Assembly: GCF_000720185.1 (NCBI RefSeq) | Contig: NZ_JOIY01000010.1 | Location: forward strand, 62,001-126,000 | Reading direction: 5' to 3' | DNA from: Streptomyces sp. NRRL S-340 | GTDB lineage: Bacteria; Actinomycetota; Actinomycetes; Streptomycetales; Streptomycetaceae | Length of the DNA: 64,000 bases | Shown here: positions 35,190-45,165 of the stretch, in pieces | Position numbering within the stretch: position 1 is the stretch's first letter | How the letters are laid out: the number at the start of each line of letters is the position of its first letter | The notes under the pieces: model-generated | Seen by the model: the letters and a program-made list of their open reading frames with translations, nothing else | What the model was told of the DNA's origin: nothing | The model's database searches: none | Program-made: the position numbers and the translations under genes

Positions 35190-35300
35190 CCGTTTCGGAC
35201 CGGACCCGCGCCGGTCCGGACCAGGACGTGCCGGACCGGACCGCAAGCCCGGACCAGGCCGTCCGGACGGGACCAGGCCGTCCGGGCACCTTGCAACAGT
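35190..35300 (+). repeat. GGACC-rich repeats in the dehydratase operon leader
   Basis: GGACCAGGCCGTCCGG is repeated exactly at 35251-35266 and 35270-35285, with further CCGGACC copies before. The repeats lie inside the untranslated leader between operator sites and can form several hairpins. Confidence 0.6.
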
Positions 35301-35350
35301 CATCTCGAACAGCCAGTACAGCAATCGCGAACAGCTGAGGGGCAACTGCC

Positions 35351-36514
35351 GTGCGCATCACCGGAATCAGCACACACGTGGTCGGGACGCCGTGGCGCAA
35401 CCTGACCTACGTCCAGGTGCACACCGACGAAGGGATCACGGGGGTCGGCGAGACCCGGATGCTGGGCCACACCGACGCACTGATCGGCTACCTGCGGGAG
35501 GCCGAGGCCAACCACATCCTCGGGTCGGACCCGTTCGCCGCCGAGGACCTGGTGCGCCGCATGAAGTACGGCGACTACGGCCGCGCGGGCGAGATCGTCA
35601 TGTCCGGCATCGCGGTCGTGGAGATGGCCTGCTGGGACATCAAGGGCAAGGCCCTCGGTGTCCCGGTGTGGCAGCTGCTGGGCGGGAAGGTCACCGACAA
35701 GGTCAAGGCGTACGCCAACGGCTGGTACACGACCGAGCGCACCCCGGAGGCGTACCACAAGGCCGCGCAGGGGGTCATGGAGCGCGGCTACCGGGCGCTG
35801 AAGATCGACCCGTTCGGCACCGGGCACTTCGAGCTGGACCACGAGCAGACCCTGTACGCCGTCTCGCTGATCGAGGCCGTACGCGACGCCATCGGCCCGG
35901 ACGCCGAGCTGATGCTGGAGATGCACGGCCGCTTCTCCCCCGCCACCGCCGTGCGGCTGGCCAAGGAGATGGCGCCCTTCAAGCCGGCCTGGCTGGAGGA
36001 GCCGGTGCCGCCGGAGAACCTGAAGGCGCTGGAGAAGGTCGCCGCGAAGGTGGACCTCCCGGTCGCCACGGGCGAGCGCATCCACGACCGGATCGAGTTC
36101 CGCGAGCTGTTCGAGAGCCAGGCCGTCGACATCATCCAGCCGGACGTCGGCCACATCGGCGGCATCTGGGAGACCCGCAAGCTGGCGGCCACCGCCGAGA
36201 CGCACTACATGCTGGTCGCCCCGCACAACGTCGGCGGGTCCGTGCTGACCGCCGCCTCCCTCCAGGTCGGCTTCACCTCACCCAACTTCAAGATCCTTGA
36301 GCACTTCAACGACTTCGCGGACGCGGAGATCAAGAAGGTCGTCAAGGGCGCCCCGCAGGTCGACCCGGAGGACGGCTGCTTCCACCTCTCCCAGGCGCCC
36401 GGTCTCGGCGTGGAGCTGGACGTCGACGCGGCGGCCGAGTTCCCGCAGCAGCAGGCCCGTTTCGACCTGTGGGCCGAGGGCTGGGAGACCCGCAAGCCCA
36501 AGGGCACGAAGTGA
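35351..36514 (+). CDS. Enolase-superfamily sugar acid dehydratase (mandelate racemase / galactonate dehydratase-like)
   Basis: A 387-residue member of the mandelate racemase / muconate lactonizing group. Metal ligands are E190 (LMLEMHGRF), E216 (WLEEPVPPENL) and E near residue 242 (VATGERIHDR). The catalytic His region is LVAPHNVGGSVLTAASLQ near residue 295; IIQPDVGHIGGI is typical. The overall pattern matches acid-sugar dehydratases such as DgoD, but the first ligand is Glu rather than Asp, so the substrate is unsure. GAGGGG stands 8 nt before the GTG start. The stop overlaps the next gene as GTGA. Control is probably by the IclR sites in its leader. Confidence 0.87.
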   Translation: MRITGISTHVVGTPWRNLTYVQVHTDEGITGVGETRMLGHTDALIGYLREAEANHILGSDPFAAEDLVRRMKYGDYGRAGEIVMSGIAVVEMACWDIKGKALGVPVWQLLGGKVTDKVKAYANGWYTTERTPEAYHKAAQGVMERGYRALKIDPFGTGHFELDHEQTLYAVSLIEAVRDAIGPDAELMLEMHGRFSPATAVRLAKEMAPFKPAWLEEPVPPENLKALEKVAAKVDLPVATGERIHDRIEFRELFESQAVDIIQPDVGHIGGIWETRKLAATAETHYMLVAPHNVGGSVLTAASLQVGFTSPNFKILEHFNDFADAEIKKVVKGAPQVDPEDGCFHLSQAPGLGVELDVDAAAEFPQQQARFDLWAEGWETRKPKGTK

Positions 36515-37524
36515 GCGCCGCGACCGCCGTCGTCGTCGACGCGCCCGGTGAGCACCGGCTCGTGCCGCACACGCCGCGCGAGCCGGGTCCGGGCGAGGCG
36601 CTGGTCGCCGTGCACGCGGCCGGCGTCTGCGGCAGCGACCGCGAGGTGTACCAGGGCAACCGGCCCGAGGGGTACGTCCGTTACCCGCTGACGCCCGGCC
36701 ACGAGTGGTCCGGCACGGTGCAAGCGGTGGGCGCGGGCGTACCCGCCTCCCTCACCGGCCGCAAGGTCGTCGGGGAGGGGTTCCGCAACTGTCAGGTCTG
36801 CGACCGCTGCCACGCCGGACAGACGACCCTGTGCACCGCGGGGTACGAGGAGACCGGCTTCACCCAGCCGGGCGCGATGGCCGGCACGCTCACGCTGCCG
36901 GCCCGGCTGCTGCACGTCCTGCCCGACGACGCCGACCTCACCGCCGCCGCCCTGCTGGAGCCCGCCGCGTGTGTCGCCGCCGCCGTGCTCAAGGCCGGAG
37001 CCCGGCCGGGCGAGCGGGTCGCCGTGGTCGGCACCGGCACGCTCGGCATGTTCGCCGTGCAGTTCCTGAAGGCGCTCTCGCCGGCCGACCTGCTGGTGGT
37101 GGGCACCCGCCGCGACCGGGAGGCGCTGTCGCGGCGGTTCGGGGCGACGGACTTCCGCACCAAGGACGATCCCGCGCTCCCGGGCGGCTTCGACGTGGTC
37201 GTCGAGACCGCCGGGTCCGCCGACGCGGCCGGCACCGCCGCCGCACTGCTGCGGCGCGGTGGACGACTGGTCCTGACGGGCATCCCGGCGCCCGGCGCCG
37301 ACGGGCTCGACCCGACCGACCTGGTGGTCCGGCAACTGGAGGTGCAGACCGTCTTCGGAGCGCCGCCGGAGGCCTGGGCGCACACCGTCCGGGTGTTCGC
37401 GGCCGGCCTGCTCGACCCCCTGCCCCTGGTCACCCACGAACTCCCGCTCACCGACTTCGCGCACGCCGTCGAGCTGGCCGGGTCCGGTGATCCGGAGGTC
37501 GGCAAGATCCTGCTCCGCCCGTGA
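36511..37524 (+). CDS. Zinc-dependent alcohol/sugar dehydrogenase, MDR family
   Basis: A 337-residue zinc dehydrogenase. Catalytic zinc ligands are in AAGVCGSDREVYQG (Cys near 37) and PGHEWSGTV (His-Glu near 62). The structural zinc lobe is reduced to NCQVCDRCHAGQTTLC near residue 91 with four cysteines. The coenzyme site is VAVVGTGTLGMFAVQFLKAL. Likely oxidises a sugar or sugar-acid alcohol. The start GTG at 36511 overlaps the stop of the dehydratase gene (GTGA), so the two are translationally coupled and presumably act in one pathway. Confidence 0.9.
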   Translation: MSAATAVVVDAPGEHRLVPHTPREPGPGEALVAVHAAGVCGSDREVYQGNRPEGYVRYPLTPGHEWSGTVQAVGAGVPASLTGRKVVGEGFRNCQVCDRCHAGQTTLCTAGYEETGFTQPGAMAGTLTLPARLLHVLPDDADLTAAALLEPAACVAAAVLKAGARPGERVAVVGTGTLGMFAVQFLKALSPADLLVVGTRRDREALSRRFGATDFRTKDDPALPGGFDVVVETAGSADAAGTAAALLRRGGRLVLTGIPAPGADGLDPTDLVVRQLEVQTVFGAPPEAWAHTVRVFAAGLLDPLPLVTHELPLTDFAHAVELAGSGDPEVGKILLRP

Positions 37525-37748
37525 CCGCACGCCGGTCCGCCCGCGCGCGGGCACCGGGCCGCCCGGGGCCCGCGCGCGGGCGCGGACCGGTCCGTTCCTG
37601 ACCGGACGCCGGCCGCGGGACGACCTGACGGCCCCGCGGCCGGTGCGCCGCCCACCGCCACCTCTCCGACGCTTCCACGCCATGAGCCCCGAACCCTGTC
37701 CGAGACACCGGACGCGCCACGCGGCTCGCTCGACCCGAAGGACAGCTT

Positions 37749-38717
37749 GTGACCGACGCCCCCGACACGGCAGCCCGCAGGCCCGGTGAGCCGGCGCTCA
37801 CCGCGCTCGGCCTCGCCGCCCCCGCCCCCGACCCCGCCGACGCCTCCCCGCACACCTTCCCCGGCGGGGGCCGCTGGCGCACCGAGATCCCCTCGTGCGA
37901 GGGCCCCGAGGCGCTGGCGGCGGTCCTGAAGGAGTCCTCCCGGCTCGACGTGCCGATCCACCGGATCAGTCAGGGCAGCGGCGTGTGGATGCTGACCGAC
38001 GCCGAGATCACCGAGATGGCCGAGGCGACCGCCGAACGCGGCATCGAGCTGTGCCTGTTCACCGGACCGCGCGGCACCTGGGACACCGGCGCCTCGGTGC
38101 GCACCGACTCGCGCGGGGCGGGGCTGCGCGCCCGCGGCCACGACGCGGTCGCCGGATGCGTGGAGGACGCGGTGCGGGCGACGGAGCTGGGGGTCAAGTG
38201 CCTGCTCGTCGCCGACGAGGGCGTGCTGTGGACGCTGCACCGGGCGCGGCTGGCCGGCATCATCCCGGCCGACACCACCCTGAAGGTGTCCGCGCTGATC
38301 GGTCCGGTCAACCCTGCCTCGTACGCCGTCTACGAGCACCTGGGCGCCGACTCCGTCAACGTGCCCAGCGACCTGACGCTCGCCCACCTCACGGAGATCC
38401 GGCGGGTGTCGGCCGCGCCGATGGACATGTACATCGAGGCGCCGGACGACCTCGGGGGCTATGTGCGGATGTACGAGGTGGCGGAGCTGATCCGGCGCGG
38501 TGCGCCGCTGTACCTGAAGTTCGGGCTGTCGAAGGCGCCGGGGATCTACCCGTACGGGCACCAGCTGCGCGAAGTGACCCTGGCGACCGCGCGGGAGCGG
38601 GTGCGGCGCGGCAGGCTGGCGCTGGACCTGCTGGAGCGGCACGGAGCGGGCGGTGACATGGCTCCGCTGGGCTCCCGGCTGCCGGGCGCGCTGACCCGCT
38701 TCGACACACCGGCATAA
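37749..38717 (+). CDS. Conserved TIM-barrel-like protein (peptidase U32-like), sugar-locus associated
   Basis: A 322-residue soluble protein. Blocks such as [71 protein letters not shown] and [25 protein letters not shown] suggest an alternating beta/alpha barrel resembling the U32 collagenase-like group, but I am not certain of the family. GAAGGA is 7 nt before the GTG. It lies 224 bp after the dehydrogenase gene and before the sugar importer, all co-directional, so a role in the same sugar pathway is likely. Function not assigned. Confidence 0.6.
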   Translation: MTDAPDTAARRPGEPALTALGLAAPAPDPADASPHTFPGGGRWRTEIPSCEGPEALAAVLKESSRLDVPIHRISQGSGVWMLTDAEITEMAEATAERGIELCLFTGPRGTWDTGASVRTDSRGAGLRARGHDAVAGCVEDAVRATELGVKCLLVADEGVLWTLHRARLAGIIPADTTLKVSALIGPVNPASYAVYEHLGADSVNVPSDLTLAHLTEIRRVSAAPMDMYIEAPDDLGGYVRMYEVAELIRRGAPLYLKFGLSKAPGIYPYGHQLREVTLATARERVRRGRLALDLLERHGAGGDMAPLGSRLPGALTRFDTPA

Positions 38718-39042
38718 CGTTCCGGAAACTGAGCTTCACAGAAGCCCACACAGCCGCGCACAATCCCACACATCTGTTTCCGGTCCCCGGCGGACCGTTC
38801 GCCGCACCACTGCCCGGCACGACCCACCTGGCACCACGGCACCACCGGATCCACGCACCACCGACGCCACCAGCACCAACGGCACCCCCGGATGCACGCA
38901 CCACCGGCACCACCGGATCGACGGCACCACCGGATCCACCCGCACCGCCTCCGGGACCACGGCACCACCCCGGCGCCGCCGCACCGTCCGCACCGCCCCG
39001 CACCGCCGGACCGACCCCGCACCCACATCGAGGATGATGACC
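38718..39042 (+). repeat. Leader of the sugar importer with CACC-rich degenerate repeats
   Basis: Without a gene. Near the start, CCGGAAAC (38722-38729) is inverted against GTTTCCGG (38766-38773), and GCTTC-ACA-GAAGC lies at 38733-38745; these may be operator sites. From about 38790 to 39015 a loose repeat built on GCACCACCGGATC runs for over 200 bp, leaving a long, nearly G-poor purine-poor transcript before chvE. Confidence 0.55.
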
Positions 39043-40155
39043 ATGCGCAACCGCAGAGCCGCACTCGCCGCGACCGCCACCGCCGCCACCCTCGCCCTGG
39101 CCCTGTCCGCCTGCGGGCAGAACAGCGAGGGCGGCAGCAAGGAGGACAAGAGCAGCAGCAAGGGCGGCACGATCGGCATCGCGATGCCGACCAAGTCCTC
39201 CGAGCGGTGGATCTCCGACGGCAAGAACGTCGTCAAGGACCTGGAGGCCAAGGGCTACAAGACCAAGCTGGTCTACGGCGAGGACGACCCGGACACCCAG
39301 GTCTCGCAGATCGAGAACCTGATCACCCAGGGCGTCAAGGGCCTGATCATCGCGGCCATCGACAACAAGTCCCTGAACAACGTGCTCCAGCAGGCCGCCG
39401 ACGCCAAGATCCCGGTGATCTCCTACGACCGGCTGATCCTCGGCACCAAGAACGTCGACTACTACGCCTCCTTCGACAACGAGAAGGTCGGCCGGCTCCA
39501 GGGCACGTACATCGTGCACCGGCTCGGCCTGGACAGCGGCAAGACGGGGCCGTTCAACATCGAGCTGTTCGCCGGCTCCAACGACGACAACAACACCCGC
39601 TACTTCTTCAACGGCGCGATGAGCGTGCTCAAGCCGTACATGGACAAGAAGCAGCTGGTGGTCAGGTCCGGCCAGACGCAGCTCAACAAGGTGACCACCC
39701 TGCGCTGGGACGGCGCCACCGCCCAGCGGCGCATGGACGACATCCTCACCTCCTCGTACAAGAGCGAGAAGGTCGACGCGATCCTCTCGCCGTACGACGG
39801 CATCTCCATCGGTGTGCTGTCCGCGCTGAAGTCGGACGGCTACGGGTCCGGCAGCAAGCCGCTGCCCGTCATCACCGGGCAGGACGCCGAACTGGCCTCC
39901 GTGAAGTCGATCATCGCGGGCCAGCAGACGCAGACCGTCTACAAGGACCTCCGCAAGCTCGCCGACGTCGCCTCGACCATGGTCGACGACCTCATCAACG
40001 GCAAGAAGCCGCAGGTCAACGACACCAAGTCGTACGACAACGGCACCAAGGTCGTGCCCGCCTACCTGCTCCAGCCGGTGAGCGTCGACAAGAGCAACTA
40101 CGAGGACGTCCTGGTCAAGGGCGGCTACTACACCGACGCCCAGCTGGGCAAGTAA
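39043..40155 (+). CDS. chvE: Multiple-sugar ABC transporter substrate-binding lipoprotein
   Basis: A 370-residue binding protein of the ChvE type. The lipobox is LALSACG with lipidated C24, then a Ser/Lys-rich linker and the periplasmic-binding fold: [72 protein letters not shown] and [28 protein letters not shown]. ChvE proteins bind several aldoses (glucose, galactose, arabinose, xylose). The ATG at 39043 is chosen of three clustered ATGs because GAGG is 9 nt upstream. First gene of the chvE-mmsA-mmsB importer. Confidence 0.93.
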   Translation: MRNRRAALAATATAATLALALSACGQNSEGGSKEDKSSSKGGTIGIAMPTKSSERWISDGKNVVKDLEAKGYKTKLVYGEDDPDTQVSQIENLITQGVKGLIIAAIDNKSLNNVLQQAADAKIPVISYDRLILGTKNVDYYASFDNEKVGRLQGTYIVHRLGLDSGKTGPFNIELFAGSNDDNNTRYFFNGAMSVLKPYMDKKQLVVRSGQTQLNKVTTLRWDGATAQRRMDDILTSSYKSEKVDAILSPYDGISIGVLSALKSDGYGSGSKPLPVITGQDAELASVKSIIAGQQTQTVYKDLRKLADVASTMVDDLINGKKPQVNDTKSYDNGTKVVPAYLLQPVSVDKSNYEDVLVKGGYYTDAQLGK

Positions 40156-40195
40156 CCCGCCGCACCCACCGAACCACCGACTGGAAGGCACGACC

Positions 40196-41755
40196 ATGGC
40201 GGGACCCGTCCTGGAAATGCGCTCGATCGTCAAGACCTTTCCCGGTGTCAAAGCGCTGTCGGACGTCACCCTGACCGTCCGTCAGGGCGAGGTCCACGCC
40301 ATCTGCGGGGAGAACGGCGCCGGCAAGTCCACCCTGATGAAGGTGCTCTCCGGCGTCCATCCGCACGGCAGTTACGAGGGCGAGGTCCTCTTCGAGGGGG
40401 AGGTCTGCCGGTTCCGGGACATCCGGGCCAGCGAGCAGCACGGCATCGTCATCATCCACCAGGAGCTGGCGCTCGTGCCGTACCTGTCCATCGCGGAGAA
40501 CATCTTCCTCGGCAACGAGCACGCCAAGCGCGGGTTCATCGACTGGAACGGCACGCTGCAGCACGCCACCGAACTGCTGCGCCGGGTCGGCCTCGCCGAG
40601 CACCCGGAGACCCGGGTCTCCGACATCGGCGTGGGCAAGCAGCAGCTGGTGGAGATCGCCAAGGCGCTGTCGAAGTCCGTGAAACTGCTCATCCTGGACG
40701 AGCCGACGGCCGCCCTCAACGACGAGGACAGCGACAAACTCCTCGACCTCATCCTGGAGCTGAAGAACCAGGGCATCACCTCGATCATCATCTCCCACAA
40801 GCTCAACGAGATCCGCAAGGTCGCCGACTCGGTGACGATCCTGCGCGACGGCCGCACCATCGAGACCCTCGACGTGAAGGCGGCCACGACCACCGAGGAG
40901 CGGATCATCGCCGGCATGGTCGGCCGCGACCTCGACAACCGCTTCCCCGAGCGCACCCCGCACCGGCCCGAGGAGGGGGCGGCGCCCGCGCTGGAGATCC
41001 GCAACTGGACCGTGTTCCACCCGATCGACCAGCAGCGCAAGGTGGTCGACGACGTGTCGATCCAGGTGCGGCGCGGGGAGATCGTCGGCATCGCGGGCCT
41101 GATGGGCGCGGGCCGCACCGAGCTGGCCATGAACGTCTTCGGCCGCTCCTACGGACGCTACGCGGGCGGCACGGTCCTCAAGGACGGCACCGAGATCCGC
41201 ACGAAGACCGTCCCGGAGGCGGTCGCGCACGGCATCGCGTACGTCACCGAGGACCGCAAGCACTACGGCCTGAACCTCATCGACACCATCAACCGCAACA
41301 TCTCGCTGACCGCCCTGCGCAAGGTCGCCCGGCGGGGTGTGGTGGACGAGCACGAGGAACGCCAGGTGTCCGAGGGCTTCCGCACCTCCATGAACATCAA
41401 GGCGCCCACCGTCTTCGAGCCGGTGGGCAAGCTGTCCGGCGGCAACCAGCAGAAGGTCGTCCTCAGCAAGTGGATCTTCTCGGGTCCCGACGTGCTGATC
41501 CTGGACGAGCCCACGCGGGGCATCGACGTGGGCGCCAAGTACGAGATCTACACGGTCATCGACCAACTGGCCGCCCAGGGCAAGGCGGTCGTCTTCATCT
41601 CCTCCGAGCTGCCGGAGCTGCTCGGCATGTGCGACCGCATCTACACCATGTCCGCCGGCCGGCTGACCGGCGAGGTGCCACGGGCCGAGGCCACCCAGGA
41701 AGTGCTGATGCGTCGGATGACGAAGGACACCCAGGACAAAGAGGTAACGCGATGA
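40196..41755 (+). CDS. mmsA: Multiple-sugar ABC transporter ATP-binding protein
   Basis: A 519-residue double ATPase of the sugar (CUT2) class. N-terminal domain: Walker [10 protein letters not shown] near residue 40, Walker [12 protein letters not shown] near 165, with an altered signature [10 protein letters not shown]-terminal domain: degenerate Walker [10 protein letters not shown] near 305, a normal signature KLSGGNQQK near 408 and Walker [13 protein letters not shown]. Such unequal sites are usual for CUT2 ATPases. The stop overlaps the permease start (ATGA). Confidence 0.95.
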   Translation: MAGPVLEMRSIVKTFPGVKALSDVTLTVRQGEVHAICGENGAGKSTLMKVLSGVHPHGSYEGEVLFEGEVCRFRDIRASEQHGIVIIHQELALVPYLSIAENIFLGNEHAKRGFIDWNGTLQHATELLRRVGLAEHPETRVSDIGVGKQQLVEIAKALSKSVKLLILDEPTAALNDEDSDKLLDLILELKNQGITSIIISHKLNEIRKVADSVTILRDGRTIETLDVKAATTTEERIIAGMVGRDLDNRFPERTPHRPEEGAAPALEIRNWTVFHPIDQQRKVVDDVSIQVRRGEIVGIAGLMGAGRTELAMNVFGRSYGRYAGGTVLKDGTEIRTKTVPEAVAHGIAYVTEDRKHYGLNLIDTINRNISLTALRKVARRGVVDEHEERQVSEGFRTSMNIKAPTVFEPVGKLSGGNQQKVVLSKWIFSGPDVLILDEPTRGIDVGAKYEIYTVIDQLAAQGKAVVFISSELPELLGMCDRIYTMSAGRLTGEVPRAEATQEVLMRRMTKDTQDKEVTR

Positions 41756-42993
41756 GCACGGATGTGACCGCCAAGAGCCCGGCCCCGGCGCCGCCGGGCG
41801 GCAGCGGAGCGGCCGGCGGCGGCCTGCTCCAGATGATGCTGAACGGACTGCGCCGCAACATGCGCCAGTACGGCATGCTGATCGCGCTCGGTCTGATCGT
41901 CATCCTCTTCGAGGCGTGGACCGGCGGCGACCTGCTGCTGCCGCGCAACGTCTCGAACCTGGTCCTGCAGAACAGCTACATCCTGATCCTCGCGATCGGC
42001 ATGATGCTGGTGATCATCGCGGGGCACATCGACCTGTCGGTCGGCTCGCTCACCGCGTTCGTCGGCGCCTTCGCGGCCGTGCTGACGGTGGAGCACCATG
42101 TGGCCTGGCCTCTCGCACTGGTGCTGTGCCTGGTGGTGGGCGCGGTCGCGGGTTCCGTCCAGGGATTCCTGATCGCCTACTTCGGCATACCGTCGTTCAT
42201 CGTGACGCTCGCCGGGATGCTGATCTTCCGGGGCCTGACGGAGATCCTCCTCGCGGGACAGACCCTCGGCCCCTTCCCGAACGGCCTGCAGAAGATGGGC
42301 AACGGGTTCCTGCCCGAGGCCGGCCCGAACACCAACTACCACAACATCACCCTGCTGCTGGGCCTCGTCCTGATCCTCTTCACGGTCGGGCAGGAGGTCC
42401 GCGACCGCCGGCGCCAGCAGGAGTTCGCCCTCGACGTGCCGCCGTTCAAGCTCTTCCTGCTCAAGCTCGTCGCGATGGTCGCCGCGATCCTCGTCGTCAC
42501 GATGCTGCTCGCCAGCTACAAGGGCGCGCCGATCGTGCTGCTGGTCCTCGGTGTGCTGGTGGTCGGCTACGGCTACGTGATGCGCAACGCGGTCTTCGGC
42601 CGCCACATCTACGCGATCGGCGGCAACCTGCCGGCCGCGAAGCTGTCCGGCGTGAAGGACAAGAAGGTCACCTTCTACGTCTTCCTGAACATGGGCGTGC
42701 TCGCGGCCCTGGCCGGTCTGGTGGTCGCGGCCCGGCTGAACGCGGCGTCGCCGAAGGCGGGCCTCAACTTCGAACTGGAGGCCATCGCCTCCTCGTTCAT
42801 CGGCGGTGCGTCCATGAGCGGCGGTGTCGGCACCGTGCTCGGCGCGATCATCGGCGGTCTCGTCCTCGGCGTGCTGAACAACGGCATGAACCTCCTCAGC
42901 GTCGGCACCGACTGGCAGCAGGTCATCAAGGGCCTCGCCCTGCTGGCCGCGGTCGGGTTCGACGTGTGGAACAAGCGCAAGTCCGGTTCGTAG
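41752..42993 (+). CDS. mmsB: Multiple-sugar ABC transporter permease
   Basis: A 413-residue CUT2-class permease with about ten helices. [26 protein letters not shown] near residue 84 and [19 protein letters not shown] near 143 are family signatures; [31 protein letters not shown] and [41 protein letters not shown] complete it. The ATG overlaps the mmsA stop. A strong terminator follows, so the importer operon proper has three genes. Confidence 0.95.
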   Translation: MSTDVTAKSPAPAPPGGSGAAGGGLLQMMLNGLRRNMRQYGMLIALGLIVILFEAWTGGDLLLPRNVSNLVLQNSYILILAIGMMLVIIAGHIDLSVGSLTAFVGAFAAVLTVEHHVAWPLALVLCLVVGAVAGSVQGFLIAYFGIPSFIVTLAGMLIFRGLTEILLAGQTLGPFPNGLQKMGNGFLPEAGPNTNYHNITLLLGLVLILFTVGQEVRDRRRQQEFALDVPPFKLFLLKLVAMVAAILVVTMLLASYKGAPIVLLVLGVLVVGYGYVMRNAVFGRHIYAIGGNLPAAKLSGVKDKKVTFYVFLNMGVLAALAGLVVAARLNAASPKAGLNFELEAIASSFIGGASMSGGVGTVLGAIIGGLVLGVLNNGMNLLSVGTDWQQVIKGLALLAAVGFDVWNKRKSGS

Positions 42994-43000
42994 CTCAGCC

Positions 43001-43040
43001 GGGCCCCGCCGGACCTCCTCCGGCGGGGCCCTTTCCTTTC
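43001..43040 (+). terminator. Intrinsic terminator after mmsB
   Basis: GGGCCCCGCCGGA (43001-43013) pairs perfectly with 43019-43031 around CCTCC, then TTTCCTTTC follows. The epimerase start is only 33 bp beyond, so that gene is expressed by read-through or from a promoter within or after this hairpin. Confidence 0.85.
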
Positions 43041-43064
43041 GACGTCCTTCCACGGGAGCCGTAC

Positions 43065-44231
43065 ATGGAACTGAACAGACGCACGGTCATCGCCGGAGCC
43101 GCGGCGGCGGGCGTCGCCGCGAGCGCGCTGGGCGGCACCGCCCACGCCGCCGGGCGGGAGTCCTCCTCCGGGGCCCGGAAACCGGTCAGGGAGCACTTCG
43201 GCACCCTCGCCGACGGCACGGAGGTCCACCGCTGGTCGCTGGCGAACGGCGGCACCCGGCTGAAGGTCCTCTCCTACGGCGGCATCGTCCAGTCGCTGGA
43301 GATCCCCGACCGCCACGGCCGCTACGCCAACGTCTCCCTCGGCTACGACGACCTGGACGCCTACGTCGCCGGCACCACGTTCTTCGGCGCCACCATCGGC
43401 CGCTACGGCAACCGCATCGCCAAGGGCCGCTTCACCCTGGACGGCAAGGACTACCAGCTGTCCGTCAACGACGGCGAGAACAGCCTGCACGGCGGTGCGC
43501 AGGGCTTCAACACGAAGGTGTGGGACGTCGAGCCCTTCACCTCCGGCACCGACGTCGGCCTGCGCCTGCGCTACGTCAGCCCGGACGGCGAGATGGGCTA
43601 CCCGGGCACGCTGCGCACGAAGGTGACGTACACCCTCACCCGGCACGGGGACTGGCGCATCGACTACGAGGCGGTCACCGACCGGCCGACCGTCGTCAAC
43701 CTCACCAACCACACGTACTACAACCTGGCGGGCGAGGGCAGCGGCAGCATCTACGGCCACGAGCTGTGGCTGGCCGCCGGGCGCTACACCCCGACCGACG
43801 CGGGCCTGATCCCCACCGGCGAACTGGCCCGGGTCAAGGGCACCCCCTTCGACTTCACCCGCCCCAAGCAGATCGGCCGGGACATCCGCACCGGCCACCC
43901 GCAACTGGTCACCGCAAAGGGCTTCGACCACAACTTCGTCCTGGACAAGGGCGTCACCGCGCGCCCGGTCCACGTGGTGACCCTGCGCGACACGGACTCC
44001 GGCCGCACCCTGCGCATCTCCACGGACCAGCCCGGCGTGCAGTTCTACTCGGGCAACTTCCTCGACGGCACCCTGGTCGGCCCCTCCGGCCACACCTACC
44101 GCCAGGGCGACGGCCTGGCCCTGGAGACCCAGCACTTCCCGGACTCCCCGAACCACCCGGCCTTCCCGTCGACGGTCCTGCGACCGGGCCGGACCTACCG
44201 GACGACCACGGTCCACTCCTTCGACGCGTGA
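43065..44231 (+). CDS. Tat-secreted aldose 1-epimerase
   Basis: A 388-residue mutarotase with a twin-arginine signal: MELNRRTVIAGAAAAGVAASALGGTAHA, cleavage near AHA-AG at residue 28. The GalM fold follows: SYGGIVQSLEIPDRHG, IGRYGNRIAKGRF, NSLHGGAQGFNTKVW, the His region VNLTNHTYYNLAG, FDHNFVLDKG and the catalytic Glu in ALETQHFPDSPN. Secretion suggests it equilibrates sugar anomers outside the cell before uptake by the ChvE importer next to it. GGGAG is 7 nt before the ATG. Confidence 0.93.
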   Translation: MELNRRTVIAGAAAAGVAASALGGTAHAAGRESSSGARKPVREHFGTLADGTEVHRWSLANGGTRLKVLSYGGIVQSLEIPDRHGRYANVSLGYDDLDAYVAGTTFFGATIGRYGNRIAKGRFTLDGKDYQLSVNDGENSLHGGAQGFNTKVWDVEPFTSGTDVGLRLRYVSPDGEMGYPGTLRTKVTYTLTRHGDWRIDYEAVTDRPTVVNLTNHTYYNLAGEGSGSIYGHELWLAAGRYTPTDAGLIPTGELARVKGTPFDFTRPKQIGRDIRTGHPQLVTAKGFDHNFVLDKGVTARPVHVVTLRDTDSGRTLRISTDQPGVQFYSGNFLDGTLVGPSGHTYRQGDGLALETQHFPDSPNHPAFPSTVLRPGRTYRTTTVHSFDA

Positions 44232-44287
44232 AGCCGCCCGCGCCGCCGGTGAGCTGAACACTCCCGGCGGCCCGCCGAAGCGCCCCC

Positions 44288-44485
44288 TCAGTCCCCCCGC
44301 ACGTCCACGGCGTAGCCGTCACCGCAGCCCTCGAAGATGCTCGGGGTGCCGTGCGTGACGACCAGGACGTAGGAGTCCGGGATGAGGGGGCACTCGACCT
44401 CGTGCCACTGGACGGCCAGGAAGGTCCAGATGACCACCAGGACCAGTCCGACAACCCCTCCGACGCTGTACCGCCGCTCCGTCAT
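44288..44485 (-). CDS. Small single-helix membrane protein, hypothetical
   Basis: A 65-residue protein starting MTERRYSVGGVVGLVLVVIWTFLAVQWHEVE; residues about 9-26 form one helix, and the external part has two cysteines (VECPLIPDSY, EGCGDGY) that could pair. GGGAGGGGG precedes the ATG. It lies downstream of the ATPase gene on the same strand, with about 60 bp between. I do not recognise a family. Confidence 0.6.
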   Translation of the reverse strand: MTERRYSVGGVVGLVLVVIWTFLAVQWHEVECPLIPDSYVLVVTHGTPSIFEGCGDGYAVDVRGD

Positions 44486-44546
44486 ACGGGCCCCCCTCCC
44501 CCTCGGGCCCGGACCCGGGCCCAGCCACCATGCTGGGGGCCGCGGC

Positions 44547-45035
44547 TCACCCCGGCGCAAGAAGCCCGCGCGCCCGGCGCCGGCCCGGTGGCAGGTCGAC
44601 CTCCGCGCGGACGGTCTTGCCCGGGGGCGGCACCCGGTCCACCACCTCCCACCGGTCGGCGTACGCCTCGACCAGCACCAGCCCGCGCCCGCTCTCCGCG
44701 AGGCCGTCCGGTTGCGGTACGTGGCCCGGGCCGGGCGGCAGCGGCGGGCCCACCCGGGTGTCGCTCACCTCGATCCGCACGCTCCCGGTGACGAGTGAGA
44801 GCCGCAGCTCGAAGTCACGGCCCGGGATCCGGCCGTGCGTCACGGCGTTCGCGGCCAGCTCCGCCACGATCGCGGCCACCGCCTCCGCCGGCGCCGACCC
44901 GTACGGGATCCCCCAGGCGTCCAGTTGGTTCAGGGCGAGGTGACGGGCGAGGCGCGCGCCGCGCGGCGTGGCACTGAGCCGCTGCGCGAACGTACGTACG
45001 GTGGCGGCTGCTTGGGGAGTGGATGGTGCGGTCAT
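44547..45035 (-). CDS. RsbW-like ATP-binding protein of the WhiJ-type trio
   Basis: A 162-residue HATPase_c_2 protein. N box: AIVAELAANAVTHGRIPGRDF near residue 55; G1 box VSDTRVGPP near 92; G2 box ESGRGLVLVEAYADRW near 115. Such proteins resemble anti-sigma kinases but in Streptomyces often stand beside XRE/DUF397 pairs (whiJ-type loci) that affect sporulation and antibiotic production. It is divergent from exactly such a pair here. CAGATT stands 6 nt before the ATG, and no ribosome binding site is seen. Confidence 0.88.
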   Translation of the reverse strand: MTAPSTPQAAATVRTFAQRLSATPRGARLARHLALNQLDAWGIPYGSAPAEAVAAIVAELAANAVTHGRIPGRDFELRLSLVTGSVRIEVSDTRVGPPLPPGPGHVPQPDGLAESGRGLVLVEAYADRWEVVDRVPPPGKTVRAEVDLPPGRRRARGLLAPG

Positions 45036-45165
45036 GGCTTCAATCTGCGGCCTGGATCCACCCCTTCACCAGCCCTGAGCCGCGTACGCTGCGCCTGCGT
45101 ACACGGTCACCGACTGGACAGTACCGATGACCGACCGTGAGCATGTTCGCGGGAGGTGACGCACA

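Noticed and set aside
38790..39015. CRISPR or transposon ends in the CACC-rich leader
   Set aside because: Repeats are short, irregular and without spacers, target duplications or a transposase gene.
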